Assembly: GCA_030637515.1 (NCBI GenBank)
Contig: DAOWGM010000014.1
Span: forward strand, 1-61,675
Direction of reading: 5' to 3'
DNA: 61,675 nt
DNA from: Bacteroidales bacterium
GTDB lineage: Bacteria > Bacteroidota > Bacteroidia > Bacteroidales > UBA12077
The position numbers and the translations under genes were made by a program. Of this stretch, positions 34,341 to 43,020 are shown in pieces. Under the pieces are notes generated by a model, which had not been told where the DNA came from, searched no databases, and worked only from the letters and a program-made list of their open reading frames with translations. Each line of letters opens with the position of its first letter. The stretch's first letter is position 1.

Positions 34341-35816
34341 ATGAGAAAAATTACTATTGCAATTCTTTTATTATTCATAATTCTTAATAATTCCTTTGCA
34401 CAAGATTGGACACAAATTAGTAGCGATATTGATGGCGAAGCTGCAGGCGACTACTCTGGTACTTCAGTAAGTTTAAGTAATGATGGTTCGATTGTAGCAA
34501 TAGGTGCTAATTATAACGATGGAAATGGGAATATTTGTGGCCATGTTCGAATTTTCAAAAATCAGTCTGGAACCTGGACTCAAATCGGAACTGATATTGA
34601 TGGTGAGTCAGTTGGAGATGCATCAGGTAGTTCTGTCTGTTTAAACGATGATGGTTCGGTAGTTGCAATAGGGGCTTTTGGTAACAACATTGAAACTGGT
34701 CATGCACGTATTTATGAAAATCAGTCTGGTAATTGGGTTCAAATAGGTGATGATATTGATGGAGAAGCAGGACAAGATAGATTTGGTCATTCGGTAAGTT
34801 TAAATGCAGATGGTTCAGTTGTCGCAATTGGAGCCATTTACAATGATGTAAACGGCAATTGTTCTGGGCATGTGCGAGTTTTTGAAAATCAAAATGATGA
34901 ATGGGTACAAATAGGTAATGATATTAACGGTGAATCTGAAGAAGATTTTTTTGGAAGCTCAGTAAGTTTAAGTGCCGATGGATCAATATTAGCTATTGGA
35001 GCAACGCATAATGATGGAAATGGTTCTAACGCAGGTCGTGTGCAAGTTTATGAAAACCAAAGTGGAGCATGGATTCAAATTGGAAATGATATTGATGGAG
35101 AAACTGCTGGTGATTACTCTGGCTGTTCAGTAGATTTAAGTTCTGATGGTTCGATTGTAGCAATAGGTGCTAATTATAACGATGGAAACGGTGAAAATGC
35201 CGGCCATGTGCGAATTTTTGAAAACCAAAGTGGCACATGGAATCAAATAGGTAGTGATATTGATGGAGAAGCAATACAAGATCGATTTGGTTGTTCAGTA
35301 AAACTAAGTACAGATGGCTCAGTAGTGGTAATTGGAGCTTATGCAAACAACTATTATAAAGGTCATGTGCGTATTTATGAAAACCAAAACAGCAGCTGGC
35401 ATAAAATAGGTAGTGACATTAATGGTGAAGCAGCAAATGACAACTGCGGATGGTCAGTAAGTTTAAATTCCGATGGCTCAATAGTAGCAATTGGAGCACC
35501 TTATAATGACGGAAATGGAGATAACGCAGGTCATGTAAGGGTATATGAGTATTCCGAATCTACAGGAAATTATTTGTTAAGAAATGAAGAGATTAAAATT
35601 TTTCCGAATCCTACAAAAGGATTAATAACTTTAGACTTAGGAAATAAAAAAGCAGAAGAAGTAAGAATTACAAATGTAGATGGTAAGACTGTTGCTTTAA
35701 CTGAAAATATATCTGAAACTCGTGAAATTGATATTTCGCATTTATGCAATGGAATATACTGGATTAGTATAACAATTGAGGGAGAAGTTCATACAAGTAA
35801 GATAATTAAGAATTAA
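34341..35816 (+). CDS. Secreted seven-repeat (beta-propeller-like) protein with type IX sorting domain
   Basis: 491 residues. A signal peptide ends SFA before Gln-Asp. Seven units of about 50 to 56 residues follow (about 23-408), each with W-x-QIG-x-DI-GE, a D-x-x-G-x-SVSL turn, DGSIVAIGA and GHVRIYENQ. Seven such units would close a seven-bladed propeller. The C-terminal about 75 residues are the type A sorting signal (KIFPNPTKGLITLDLG, EVRITNVDGK, LCNGIYWISI, TSKIIKN). Units 2 and 6 are both short, lacking the YNDGNG part, and units 1 and 5 are nearly the same, also at the DNA level. Expected to be exported to the surface; the ligand is unknown. Confidence 0.85.
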   Translation: MRKITIAILLLFIILNNSFAQDWTQISSDIDGEAAGDYSGTSVSLSNDGSIVAIGANYNDGNGNICGHVRIFKNQSGTWTQIGTDIDGESVGDASGSSVCLNDDGSVVAIGAFGNNIETGHARIYENQSGNWVQIGDDIDGEAGQDRFGHSVSLNADGSVVAIGAIYNDVNGNCSGHVRVFENQNDEWVQIGNDINGESEEDFFGSSVSLSADGSILAIGATHNDGNGSNAGRVQVYENQSGAWIQIGNDIDGETAGDYSGCSVDLSSDGSIVAIGANYNDGNGENAGHVRIFENQSGTWNQIGSDIDGEAIQDRFGCSVKLSTDGSVVVIGAYANNYYKGHVRIYENQNSSWHKIGSDINGEAANDNCGWSVSLNSDGSIVAIGAPYNDGNGDNAGHVRVYEYSESTGNYLLRNEEIKIFPNPTKGLITLDLGNKKAEEVRITNVDGKTVALTENISETREIDISHLCNGIYWISITIEGEVHTSKIIKN

Positions 35817-35820
35817 AAAA

Positions 35821-35862
35821 TTCCCTTTCCTGTAGTTTGTGCAAGAAAGGGAATCTCTTTTT
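35821..35862 (+). terminator. Terminator hairpin after the seven-repeat gene
   Basis: TTCCCTTTC (35821-35829) pairs with GAAAGGGAA (35845-35853) and is followed by TCTCTTTTTT. It lies just after the stop codon. Confidence 0.75.
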
Positions 35863-35865
35863 TAG

Positions 35866-35886
35866 ATCCCCAACCAAGTTGGGGAT
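35866..35886. repeat. Palindromic repeat, ATCCCCAAC type
   Basis: ATCCCCAAC, loop CAA, GTTGGGGAT. A relative at 40106-40126 (ATCTCCAA...TTGGAGAT) has one base pair changed from C-G to T-A on both sides, so pairing is kept. Located between convergent genes. Confidence 0.7.
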
Positions 35887-35918
35887 GACAGAAAACACCT
35901 TAGATTTCATATAAAAAC

Positions 35919-37229
35919 CTAATCAAAATCAAAATCGGTACTGTAAGCTATAAATTTGATTTTGCATTTTGCATTTTCGCTTGTTGCTCCCTCAAAGGAA
36001 TGTTTGCTGCTACTTTTAATATTAAAATCTCTAACTTTTAATCGGTCTTTAGGAAAATCAACATCGCCATAAGTAGTTTCAAAATCCAAACTAAATTCTA
36101 AATCAATTGGTAATTCCATATTTACAGAACCATATTTAAAATTTCCTGAGAAATTTTCAAATGTAGATTTAACTTCTGCTACGCGTAAATTTAAAGTATA
36201 AGCATTTGTAAAATGGATTGATTTTGTAATTGCATCGAATTCGACTTCGTCATACTTGGATTCATTACACGTAAATTCACCAACGATTCCCAAGTTAATA
36301 TTAGAATCGTAAAGTTCATTTATTTTAGCCGACTTAACATCTAAAGCTTTTAAAGAGGAGTATTTTCCTGAAAAATGTAGCTTGTCAATATTTTTTGCTG
36401 TAATATCTGAATCATAAAAATCAACAATACAATTTACCATATTATCATTAATATTATAGTTGCTATATTTTGCCTGAGTTGAAAGTGAGTTTATTTTACC
36501 AATTTCGATTTCATCATCATATGAATTAAAATCCAGTGTATTAATTGAACTAATATCAATTTCTGAATATTTTGATGTTATTTCCACATTATTCATTTCA
36601 AGTGCTTCAAGTTCACTATCATAAATATCCATTATTGCATCTCCTCCTTTGCCAATTGAAGCAGAAGAATATTTCATGTGAAATTTACTGTCTTTTCCAA
36701 AGGAGATCATTGTAATATCAGCATCATATAAATCAAAATTTACTTTCCCAGTTAGTGTTGCAACATCAATCGTATTGTATTTACTTTTTAAATTAAAAGC
36801 AACACTTTTTGGTATCCAAAGAGTATATGTAGCCTTATATTTATCAATATTAATTGTTTTCCCATCAATTAAAGTGATTTTCTTAATGGGACCAATAATT
36901 ATTGTGCTTTTGGCCATATTGGTTTCAATAGTTAAAGAATTTCCTGATTGAGAAACTTCCGGATTCATAAATACTTTAATTAATTTGTCCTGATCTTCTT
37001 TCTTGCCTCCTTCAATAATCAATCCTCCTGTAAGTTTTACTTCATCTTTATCCCAGGTATTTATTTTGAGATCAGTATTGTAGCAGGAAAATGTAAATTC
37101 GCCTGTTGCACTAAGTTTATAAGATTTTTCCAAAGTTTCTTTTCTTTCCTCAGCTAAACTTGCATTTATAGATGTGAAAAAGAATAATACAGCAAAAAGT
37201 ATTTTAGATATTTGTTTCATTGTTTTCAT
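35919..37229 (-). CDS. Secreted beta-helix-like repeat protein in a sigma-factor operon
   Basis: 436 residues from MKTMKQISKILFAVLFFF with a signal peptide ending about SLA. The rest is nearly all short strands in which aromatic pairs alternate: SKYNTID, DLYDADI, MKYSSAS, DIYDSEL, SKYSEID, NSYDDEI, AKYSNYN, DFYDSDI, GKYSSLK, ELYDSNI, SKYDEVE, about 20 to 22 residues apart. That is typical of DUF4097/adhesin-like right-handed beta-helix proteins. It is the third gene of the sigma-factor operon; the start overlaps the end of the previous gene by 26 bases. A TTG start at 37247 is discarded because it would add a basic stretch before the signal. Function unknown. Confidence 0.75.
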   Translation of the reverse strand: MKTMKQISKILFAVLFFFTSINASLAEERKETLEKSYKLSATGEFTFSCYNTDLKINTWDKDEVKLTGGLIIEGGKKEDQDKLIKVFMNPEVSQSGNSLTIETNMAKSTIIIGPIKKITLIDGKTINIDKYKATYTLWIPKSVAFNLKSKYNTIDVATLTGKVNFDLYDADITMISFGKDSKFHMKYSSASIGKGGDAIMDIYDSELEALEMNNVEITSKYSEIDISSINTLDFNSYDDEIEIGKINSLSTQAKYSNYNINDNMVNCIVDFYDSDITAKNIDKLHFSGKYSSLKALDVKSAKINELYDSNINLGIVGEFTCNESKYDEVEFDAITKSIHFTNAYTLNLRVAEVKSTFENFSGNFKYGSVNMELPIDLEFSLDFETTYGDVDFPKDRLKVRDFNIKSSSKHSFEGATSENAKCKIKFIAYSTDFDFD

Positions 37230-37728
37230 GACGTTTGTTTTTTTCAATTTCGTTTAACATTCTGTCAAGTAATTTGATTTTCTTTTGATATAGATCCATT
37301 AAAGAATTAAGCAACCTTGGATTTGGGCCATTTGTTGCCAGATCTTCAGAGTATTGATTTATAAGAGTATCGATATACTCAAGATCTCTAAAATTTGTTG
37401 AAAATAGTTCTTCATCATAAGATGTTTCTTGAATTACCTGATAATAGTTTTTAATCTGATTTTGGAATTGGGCTTCCTGCTTTGCGAGTTCAGGATCAAT
37501 GTTTGCTAAAATTAGTTTTTGATTTGTTTGCAATCTTGTAATCTGATAAGTCATTAGAGATAAGGCAATCACAATAATTATGGAAGCAGCTATTTTTAAA
37601 GCAAAAAATCGTTTTTGCTTTTTAGGCTTATTTAAAGAACCAGATATTTTGTTCCAAATAAAATCCTCATCAGCTTTATCTGCATCGAGATGCAGTCTGT
37701 TTTTGCGTATGTACTCCTCAATATTCAT
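37204..37728 (-). CDS. Putative anti-sigma factor (single-pass membrane protein)
   Basis: 174 residues: an N-terminal cytoplasmic segment (about 1-42, with EEYIRKNRLHLDADKADEDFIW), one membrane helix (about 44-63), and a helical periplasmic part with a Lys/Glu-rich end. This topology and its position directly after an ECF sigma gene (11-base overlap) fit an anti-sigma factor, but no zinc-binding HxxxCxxC motif is seen. It overlaps both neighbours, so translation is probably coupled. Confidence 0.6.
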   Translation of the reverse strand: MNIEEYIRKNRLHLDADKADEDFIWNKISGSLNKPKKQKRFFALKIAASIIIVIALSLMTYQITRLQTNQKLILANIDPELAKQEAQFQNQIKNYYQVIQETSYDEELFSTNFRDLEYIDTLINQYSEDLATNGPNPRLLNSLMDLYQKKIKLLDRMLNEIEKNKRHENNETNI

Positions 37729-38350
37729 AACTTATCTCTTTCTTTAACTTTTCACGTAATAACTGCTTAGCACGTAAATACTGCGATTTAGAGGTTGATA
37801 CTGAGATTTTCAGTATGTCAGCAATTTCGTTGTGACGATAACCTTCCAGTAAATAAAGTGTTAACACCACTCTTGCTTTTTCAGGTAAACTTTTTATTGA
37901 TTCATGAATCTTTTTAGGATCAATTTCAGGGAAATTTTCTTCTTTTTCTTCAGCTACAAGATGTAAATTTTCAATTTCGGTAAAATCTGCTTTTTTACTG
38001 CGCAGAAATGAAATAGATTTATTTATTACAATTCTTTTAAGCCATGATCCAAAAGATGAATCTCCGCGGAAAGAATCCAAATTATTGAAAGCACTTAAAA
38101 ATACTTCCTGTATAATATCTTCTGCATCATACTGATTCGTCACCATTCTGATGCAAGTATTATACATTGCTTGTACATATAATTTATACAGTCTGTACAT
38201 GGACTGCTGATTGCCTTTGCGTGCACTCGCAATTAATTTAGAATGTATTTCAACATTTTTTCGGCCCAAAACCTTTTCTTTTATTATATAGACTAAACGA
38301 AATTTAAAAAGACGGAATGTTTTTTCATTTTTTAATAAAATGAAAAACAA
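37718..38350 (-). CDS. ECF-subfamily RNA polymerase sigma factor
   Basis: 210 residues as the longest reading. Region 2 is about 60-120 (YNTCIRMVTNQYDAEDIIQE followed by VFLSAF and SWLKRIVINKSISF) and region 4 about 152-205 (KSLPEKARVVLTLYLLEGYR, HNEIADILKIS, TSKSQYLRAKQLL). It directs RNA polymerase to a regulon that likely includes this operon. The first about 27 residues (MFFILLKNEKTFRLFK) are not family-like; a TTG start at 38269 (183 residues) may be the real one. It is first of three overlapping genes: sigma, membrane protein, secreted repeat protein. Confidence 0.85.
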   Translation of the reverse strand: MFFILLKNEKTFRLFKFRLVYIIKEKVLGRKNVEIHSKLIASARKGNQQSMYRLYKLYVQAMYNTCIRMVTNQYDAEDIIQEVFLSAFNNLDSFRGDSSFGSWLKRIVINKSISFLRSKKADFTEIENLHLVAEEKEENFPEIDPKKIHESIKSLPEKARVVLTLYLLEGYRHNEIADILKISVSTSKSQYLRAKQLLREKLKKEISYEY

Positions 38351-38439
38351 TGTTCAATGTTCAATTCACAATAATCAATTATTTAAAAATGACATTTGAC
38401 TGAAAAATATTGATAGAGGATTAATTGTTAATTGAAAAA

Positions 38440-39177
38440 CTACATTTTCTTTATTCTTACTTCTATTTCTTTTTCATCTTTTAATAGCTCAACCAGAATT
38501 GAAGTATCTGTATTTCCATAATGATATGGATAAAGAATCTTTGGTTTAAAAGCTTTTGCTGCATCAGCAACCATTTCAGGAGTCATTGTATAAGGTAAAT
38601 TCATAGGAAGAAAAGCAATATCAATATTTTTTAAGGCTTTAATCTCTATAATATTTTCAGTGTCACCTGCAATCAGAACTTTTTTATCTCCAAACTTTAT
38701 TACATAACCATTTCCTTCTCCCTTCATATGAAAAGGATTGCCATTGTCACGTTTATGTTGAATGTTGTATGCAGGAATAGCTTCAATTTCAAGTTGACTT
38801 ATTTCTAAAACATCACCATTTTTCATTATAATAACATCGAAAAGATTCTCACTTAATTCATGACATTTTTGGGTGAGAATTATTTTAGTATTCTCTTTTT
38901 TAATGAGTTCTATAGCATTTAAATCCAAATGATCGCCATGATGATGTGTAATAAGAATTAAATCAGCATCAGGGTAGTTTTCGTAATCTCCCATACGGAC
39001 AACAGGATCTACATGAATAATTTTTCCATTGAATTCAAAAAATAATGAGCCATGTTTAACAAAATTAATTGCTAATTCTCCACTATTTGTTTCAAATTTA
39101 TCGGTCTGTAGGTCTTGCGAATAAGTTATATTAATAACTATGAGTAATGATGCAATTAAACTAATTATTTTTTTCAT
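38440..39177 (-). CDS. Exported metallo-beta-lactamase-fold hydrolase (UlaG-like)
   Basis: 245 residues from MKKIISLIASLLIVINITYS, signal cut before Gln-Asp. The metal motif is THHHGDHLD (His78-His83), with GDTE as the later Asp ligand and YPYHYG near the end. The fold and order match the UlaG/YtnP-like MBL group rather than class B beta-lactamases. Substrate unknown, probably periplasmic. An upstream ATG (39252) would put 25 residues before the signal and is rejected; the promoter at 39203-39233 lies between them. Confidence 0.83.
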   Translation of the reverse strand: MKKIISLIASLLIVINITYSQDLQTDKFETNSGELAINFVKHGSLFFEFNGKIIHVDPVVRMGDYENYPDADLILITHHHGDHLDLNAIELIKKENTKIILTQKCHELSENLFDVIIMKNGDVLEISQLEIEAIPAYNIQHKRDNGNPFHMKGEGNGYVIKFGDKKVLIAGDTENIIEIKALKNIDIAFLPMNLPYTMTPEMVADAAKAFKPKILYPYHYGNTDTSILVELLKDEKEIEVRIKKM

Positions 39178-39202
39178 GATAGTAGATTTAAAAATTCGAA
39201 AA

Positions 39203-39233
39203 TAAAGGTACCGATTATTAAACACAGAATCAA
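39203..39233 (-). promoter_or_regulatory. Promoter of the MBL-fold gene
   Basis: On the minus strand TTG (39233-39231), 20 bases, TACCTTTA (39210-39203). One base differs from TAnnTTTG. It supports the start codon at 39177. Confidence 0.5.
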
Positions 39234-39256
39234 TTATTTTAGTTTTGAGCAAAAAA

Positions 39257-39281
39257 AAACCCGAAACGTAGTTTCGGGTTT
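39257..39281 (-). terminator. Intrinsic terminator of the acetate transporter gene
   Basis: AAACCCGAAAC (39257-39267), GTA, GTTTCGGGTTT (39271-39281); on the minus strand it is followed by nine T residues. A perfect 11-bp stem 28 bases beyond the stop codon. Confidence 0.88.
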
Positions 39282-39308
39282 AAAATATATTTTAAAAAGT
39301 TGAAGATA

Positions 39309-39890
39309 CTAACGTAAAGGAATTATTTCTTTATTGAAAGTACTGTTAATTACCATTGCAAGAGCAATAAATAATGCAAAACTACCACTAAAAATGCCAT
39401 CAATGCCTGCAATTAATTTAATTGTAGCATTTCCAGTAAAGTCAGCAATTGCTAATAAAAAGAATAAGGCAACTACTGAACCAAATAATACTCTCATCAT
39501 TTTGGTAAGACTAAAAGTAGCAATAAATAAGCCTGTTGTGAAAATTCCCCAAATAACAAGAAACCATCCCATTGCTTTTGGATTAGGAGCTTCACCTAAA
39601 CCAAGTTTTGGAATCATCATTAATGCAATTAAGATAATCCAAAAGAATCCATACGAACCAAAAGCAACCATCCCGAACATATTGTTTTTCTTGGCTTCCA
39701 TGTTACCAACCATTACCTGTGCAATTCCTCCGAAAAATATTCCCATTGCCATAATCATGGAATCTAATGGAAATAGTCCAACATTATGCAGGTTTAATAA
39801 TAAGGTTGACATACCAAAACCACAAAGACCAAAAGCAGCAGGGTTTGTTGTTGTATCTACTAATCTTACTAATTCTTGTTTATTATTCAT
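39309..39890 (-). CDS. satP: Acetate uptake transporter, SatP/YaaH (GPR1/FUN34) family
   Basis: 193 residues with six membrane helices and the family motif NPAAFGLCGFG near the N-terminus, plus YGFFWI in the middle. Family members move acetate or succinate with protons. Transcribed alone: a consensus promoter and a terminator bracket it. Confidence 0.87.
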   Translation of the reverse strand: MNNKQELVRLVDTTTNPAAFGLCGFGMSTLLLNLHNVGLFPLDSMIMAMGIFFGGIAQVMVGNMEAKKNNMFGMVAFGSYGFFWIILIALMMIPKLGLGEAPNPKAMGWFLVIWGIFTTGLFIATFSLTKMMRVLFGSVVALFFLLAIADFTGNATIKLIAGIDGIFSGSFALFIALAMVINSTFNKEIIPLR

Positions 39891-39922
39891 CTTCTATTTT
39901 TTATTTAAAATAATTCAGTCGG

Positions 39923-39952
39923 CAAAAGTAGAATTTAAAAGTTGGAATACAA
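39923..39952 (-). promoter_or_regulatory. Promoter of the acetate transporter gene
   Basis: Minus strand TTG (39952-39950), exactly 19 bases, TACTTTTG (39930-39923): full match to the Bacteroidota consensus. It predicts a leader of about 25 to 30 bases. The MITE-like element starts 23 bases further upstream. Confidence 0.75.
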
Positions 39953-39974
39953 GCTTTGTAAATGATTAATAAAA

Positions 39975-40157
39975 AAAGAGGTTGTCCAAAAAGTAGTAAA
40001 GCTGTCATTCCTCACTTTGTTCGTGAGAAAAGTTCCCTTGAACTTGCCTGCCGGTAGGCAGGAAAGGGAATCTTTTATTTAACATGTAAAATAGTTTGAT
40101 ATGAGATCTCCAATCAAGTTGGAGATGCCAAATAATGACTTTTCGGACACCCTCTTT
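39975..40157. mobile_element. MITE-like element with 20-bp terminal inverted repeats
   Basis: The 183-bp segment starts AAAGAGGTTGTCCAAAAAGT (39975-39994) and ends with ACTTTTCGGACACCCTCTTT (40138-40157); these match as inverted repeats at 18 of 20 positions. It encodes nothing. Inside are three further palindromes: TTCCCTT/AAGGGAA (40033-40039, 40064-40070) around CCTGCC-GGTA-GGCAGG (40047-40062), and ATCTCCAA/TTGGAGAT (40106-40126). No clear target-site duplication is visible. It could have been moved by a transposase encoded elsewhere. Confidence 0.65.
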
Positions 40158-40177
40158 GAGATATAAAGAACTATGTT

Positions 40178-42793
40178 TTAGTTTGCAATCCTAAATGAGA
40201 GTTTTATTAAGAAAACATTATAAGGATGTAGATTAAACAGGTTATCAAAATTAGTAAAAAAATCAAAATCACCTGTTTCATCGTATCCGGTCTTATTTTG
40301 TGTCCACACTAAATAAAGCAAAGAACCTGGTCTGTATTCCCAGCGCAATACCAAATTAGATCTGAATTGCTTAAAGTTGAAGTCATAGTTTTTATCTAAA
40401 TAGTCTTGAAAAGATTCCCCTTCTTCTGGGTAAGTTGACCAAGAAACATCATTACTATATCTGTCAGTAAAGGTTTCTGCTTGGGGATCTGTTATATACT
40501 TAGGGTCCGAATAATCACCTGCACTAACAAATGGTGAGCCGTAAAACTGGATGGTCAAATTTGGAGTAATAGTATAATCAACTCTGAGGGTTATATCAGT
40601 TGTAATTCTGTCAATTTGAGAAAATATATATCTTTTTCCTCCATTATATTCTTCATAATCTACATATTGCATTTCGTTTCGTGAAATGGAATAATCAGGC
40701 ATGAATGATAATTTCAATGCATCAAATGGTCGATAAATTAAATCAATTCCAAAATGATAACTATCTCTTGAATCTTCAAATCCCCATGATGTTCCTGCAT
40801 TACCATAGATTTGTAGTTTTTTTCTTCTATCTGTTCCAAAATGGAATCCAAAATTACCTCCTCCAGGTGATTTAATTGAAGGTCCTCCTCGTAATGTAGT
40901 ATTAGAGGTTGCTTCACCCTCAACATTTGCCCAGCTCCCAAATGACCAATGATTTTTAAATTGCATCCATACATTTGAACTAATTCCGTAAAATGAATTG
41001 TTTAATCCAAAGTCCCAATTGCTCCATTGGTCAATTCCAATGTATAAATTTCGGAAAATGCTAAATGGTTCAGTCCATCTGTAATTCGCGTAAATAACCT
41101 GAAACATAGCGTCAGACTGTCGATGATACCCCACATCGTTTAATTCAAATTCAGGAGAATGCCAAGTTGCCCATGTGCCCCAATTAAATCCTTTGTTTCC
41201 ATGCTTTCCGAATCGAATAAGACCGGAAGTTCCTGTTAATGATGTTCTTGTTGGGTCGTATGTTGTGTAATCATTATCCGGACGCTGAAAATATCGTCTG
41301 GATGATTCTTGTTGAGAAATAATTGCAGTGGTGTCTCCAACAATATGAGACATCGAGTATACTACATTAAGTGAGTATTTCTTATCCTTAAAATATTGTG
41401 TAAAATCAATTCCTCCTGTAAATGCATCCGTGTTTAGATAATTTAATGTAGAATCATTAATAATTCGATTTGTTGAAGTAAACATTCCTCCTATAATAGT
41501 ATTATTATCATTTAGATCTTTTTGAATCCTAGTAACTAAATAATTTGTCATAGGTTCAACTGTTTCTTTTTCTTCAACTCCATTTCTATAAACTTTAGCT
41601 TTTTCTTCAGCTGTTAAGCTTTCAATTATTCCCACGGAAAGTCCATCCTTTGTTTTACCGGTTAATTTCAACGCACCTAATATTGTAGTATTGTTTGGCA
41701 TGTCAGCGTATTCATCGTCATCAAGATCTGGATAGTAGCCAGGTGCACGACCAATTCTCCGAGAGTAAAATAAGTTGTTGCGATTAAAAGGTCCACCTCT
41801 GGAAACTCTAAAATCTGTAATATTTCTATTTTCAATAAAGAAAGGTCTTTTCTCTTCAAAGTATGACTCAAAAGCGGTTAAATTTACTTCTGATGGGTCG
41901 GCTTCAACTTGTCCGAAATCCGGATTAATTGTAAAATCCAGAGTAAAATCATTTGTAATACCAAATTTACCATCTACCCCAAATCCCAGACTTCGATCTA
42001 CACCATCTTCCTTATAAGGATTACCTTCTTCTGAATCAAAATTTTCTTGTTTGGCAACTATATATGGAGAAACTTCCATTTGCCGTTTTGGTTTTATATT
42101 TTTTATTCCATGTAGCTCACCAAAATGTCTTACCCAGCCTGATTCTTCTTGTGGAAAATATGACCAAAATGAATTTTCATCCTCTCTAAAAAGATGCCTT
42201 CTCACTTGGATTCCCCAAACTTGATATTCTTTATGATTACTAAAACGAAGTTGAGTTAAAGGAATTTTTATTTCTGCAGCCCAACCTTCTTGGTCAGTAC
42301 TGGTTTTTAAATACCAAATTGGATCCCATGTGCGATCCCAATTATTACCATCACCGGAAATAGCTCTATCTCCTTTAACACCTGAAACTGATGCTGTAAA
42401 TGTAAACGCGGTGCGTTGATCGAAATAACTATCGATTCCTAATTCTACCCAATCACCTTCAAATCCATCTCTACGCGATAGCCTTTTTACAATTTTGTCG
42501 GGCTCAGCATCGTAAGCTCTAATTAAAACATATAGGAAATTATCATCGTAAAGAACTTTAAAAGCTGTTTTTTGCGAAGGGTCAACACCATCATTTGGAA
42601 AACGTTCAATAAAATCGCCAGACCATTCTACTGTCTCCCAAACTCCATCATCAATAAATCCGTCAATTACTGGGGCTGCACCTTCAATTCTTTTGGTATT
42701 GTAGATTCTTTTTTCTTCAGAATTCTCTTGTGCAAATAATGGATTAAAAAGCATTATTGTTATGGCAAAAAATAATAATTTCTTTGTGTTCAA
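40178..42793 (-). CDS. DUF5916 outer-membrane protein with CBM9-like N-terminal domain
   Basis: 871 residues. A signal peptide is cut before Gln (LFAQ). Residues about 30-230 form a family 9 carbohydrate-binding-like domain (PVIDGFIDDGVWETVEW, FKVLYDDNFLYVLIRAYD, WAAEIKIPLTQLRF). The rest is DUF5916, with FGQVEADPSEVNL, YFEEKRPFFIEN and LFYSRRIG, ending in about 18 barrel strands (C-terminal aromatic FLIKLSFRIAN). Members are probably outer-membrane barrels, sometimes next to TonB systems; function is not known. It is transcribed alone, downstream of nothing on its strand for 227 bp. Confidence 0.83.
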   Translation of the reverse strand: MNTKKLLFFAITIMLFNPLFAQENSEEKRIYNTKRIEGAAPVIDGFIDDGVWETVEWSGDFIERFPNDGVDPSQKTAFKVLYDDNFLYVLIRAYDAEPDKIVKRLSRRDGFEGDWVELGIDSYFDQRTAFTFTASVSGVKGDRAISGDGNNWDRTWDPIWYLKTSTDQEGWAAEIKIPLTQLRFSNHKEYQVWGIQVRRHLFREDENSFWSYFPQEESGWVRHFGELHGIKNIKPKRQMEVSPYIVAKQENFDSEEGNPYKEDGVDRSLGFGVDGKFGITNDFTLDFTINPDFGQVEADPSEVNLTAFESYFEEKRPFFIENRNITDFRVSRGGPFNRNNLFYSRRIGRAPGYYPDLDDDEYADMPNNTTILGALKLTGKTKDGLSVGIIESLTAEEKAKVYRNGVEEKETVEPMTNYLVTRIQKDLNDNNTIIGGMFTSTNRIINDSTLNYLNTDAFTGGIDFTQYFKDKKYSLNVVYSMSHIVGDTTAIISQQESSRRYFQRPDNDYTTYDPTRTSLTGTSGLIRFGKHGNKGFNWGTWATWHSPEFELNDVGYHRQSDAMFQVIYANYRWTEPFSIFRNLYIGIDQWSNWDFGLNNSFYGISSNVWMQFKNHWSFGSWANVEGEATSNTTLRGGPSIKSPGGGNFGFHFGTDRRKKLQIYGNAGTSWGFEDSRDSYHFGIDLIYRPFDALKLSFMPDYSISRNEMQYVDYEEYNGGKRYIFSQIDRITTDITLRVDYTITPNLTIQFYGSPFVSAGDYSDPKYITDPQAETFTDRYSNDVSWSTYPEEGESFQDYLDKNYDFNFKQFRSNLVLRWEYRPGSLLYLVWTQNKTGYDETGDFDFFTNFDNLFNLHPYNVFLIKLSFRIAN

Positions 42794-43020
42794 AATAATA
42801 GGGTTTAAGTTTAAACAATCTCTTTAAAGACGATAATAATTTCAGTTTGTTGTATATAGATGAAAAAAAACATACAAACCTTATGCCTTTGACGTCAAGT
42901 GTCATAAAATCAGTCGTATATGATTTTGTGGGTTTGTTAAAAGTGTATGCTAATTGTACTATTATGAACAATAGGTGTTCGGTTTTGACCAAATATAAGT
43001 GTATAGTATGAAATCAAGAA

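Noticed and set aside
38440..39177. Class B beta-lactamase
   Set aside because: The motif order and length fit the UlaG-like MBL group, and resistance-type active-site features are not visible.
39334..39969. 211-codon open frame on the plus strand
   Set aside because: It is the antisense of the acetate transporter gene, has a composition set by that gene (many Ile/Lys/Pro) and runs through that gene's promoter.
28961..40062. CRISPR array
   Set aside because: The repeated palindromes are single dispersed copies with no regular spacing and no cas genes.
42744..42992. 82-codon minus-strand frame upstream of the DUF5916 gene
   Set aside because: Overlaps that gene's signal peptide region in another frame and shows no recognisable pattern.
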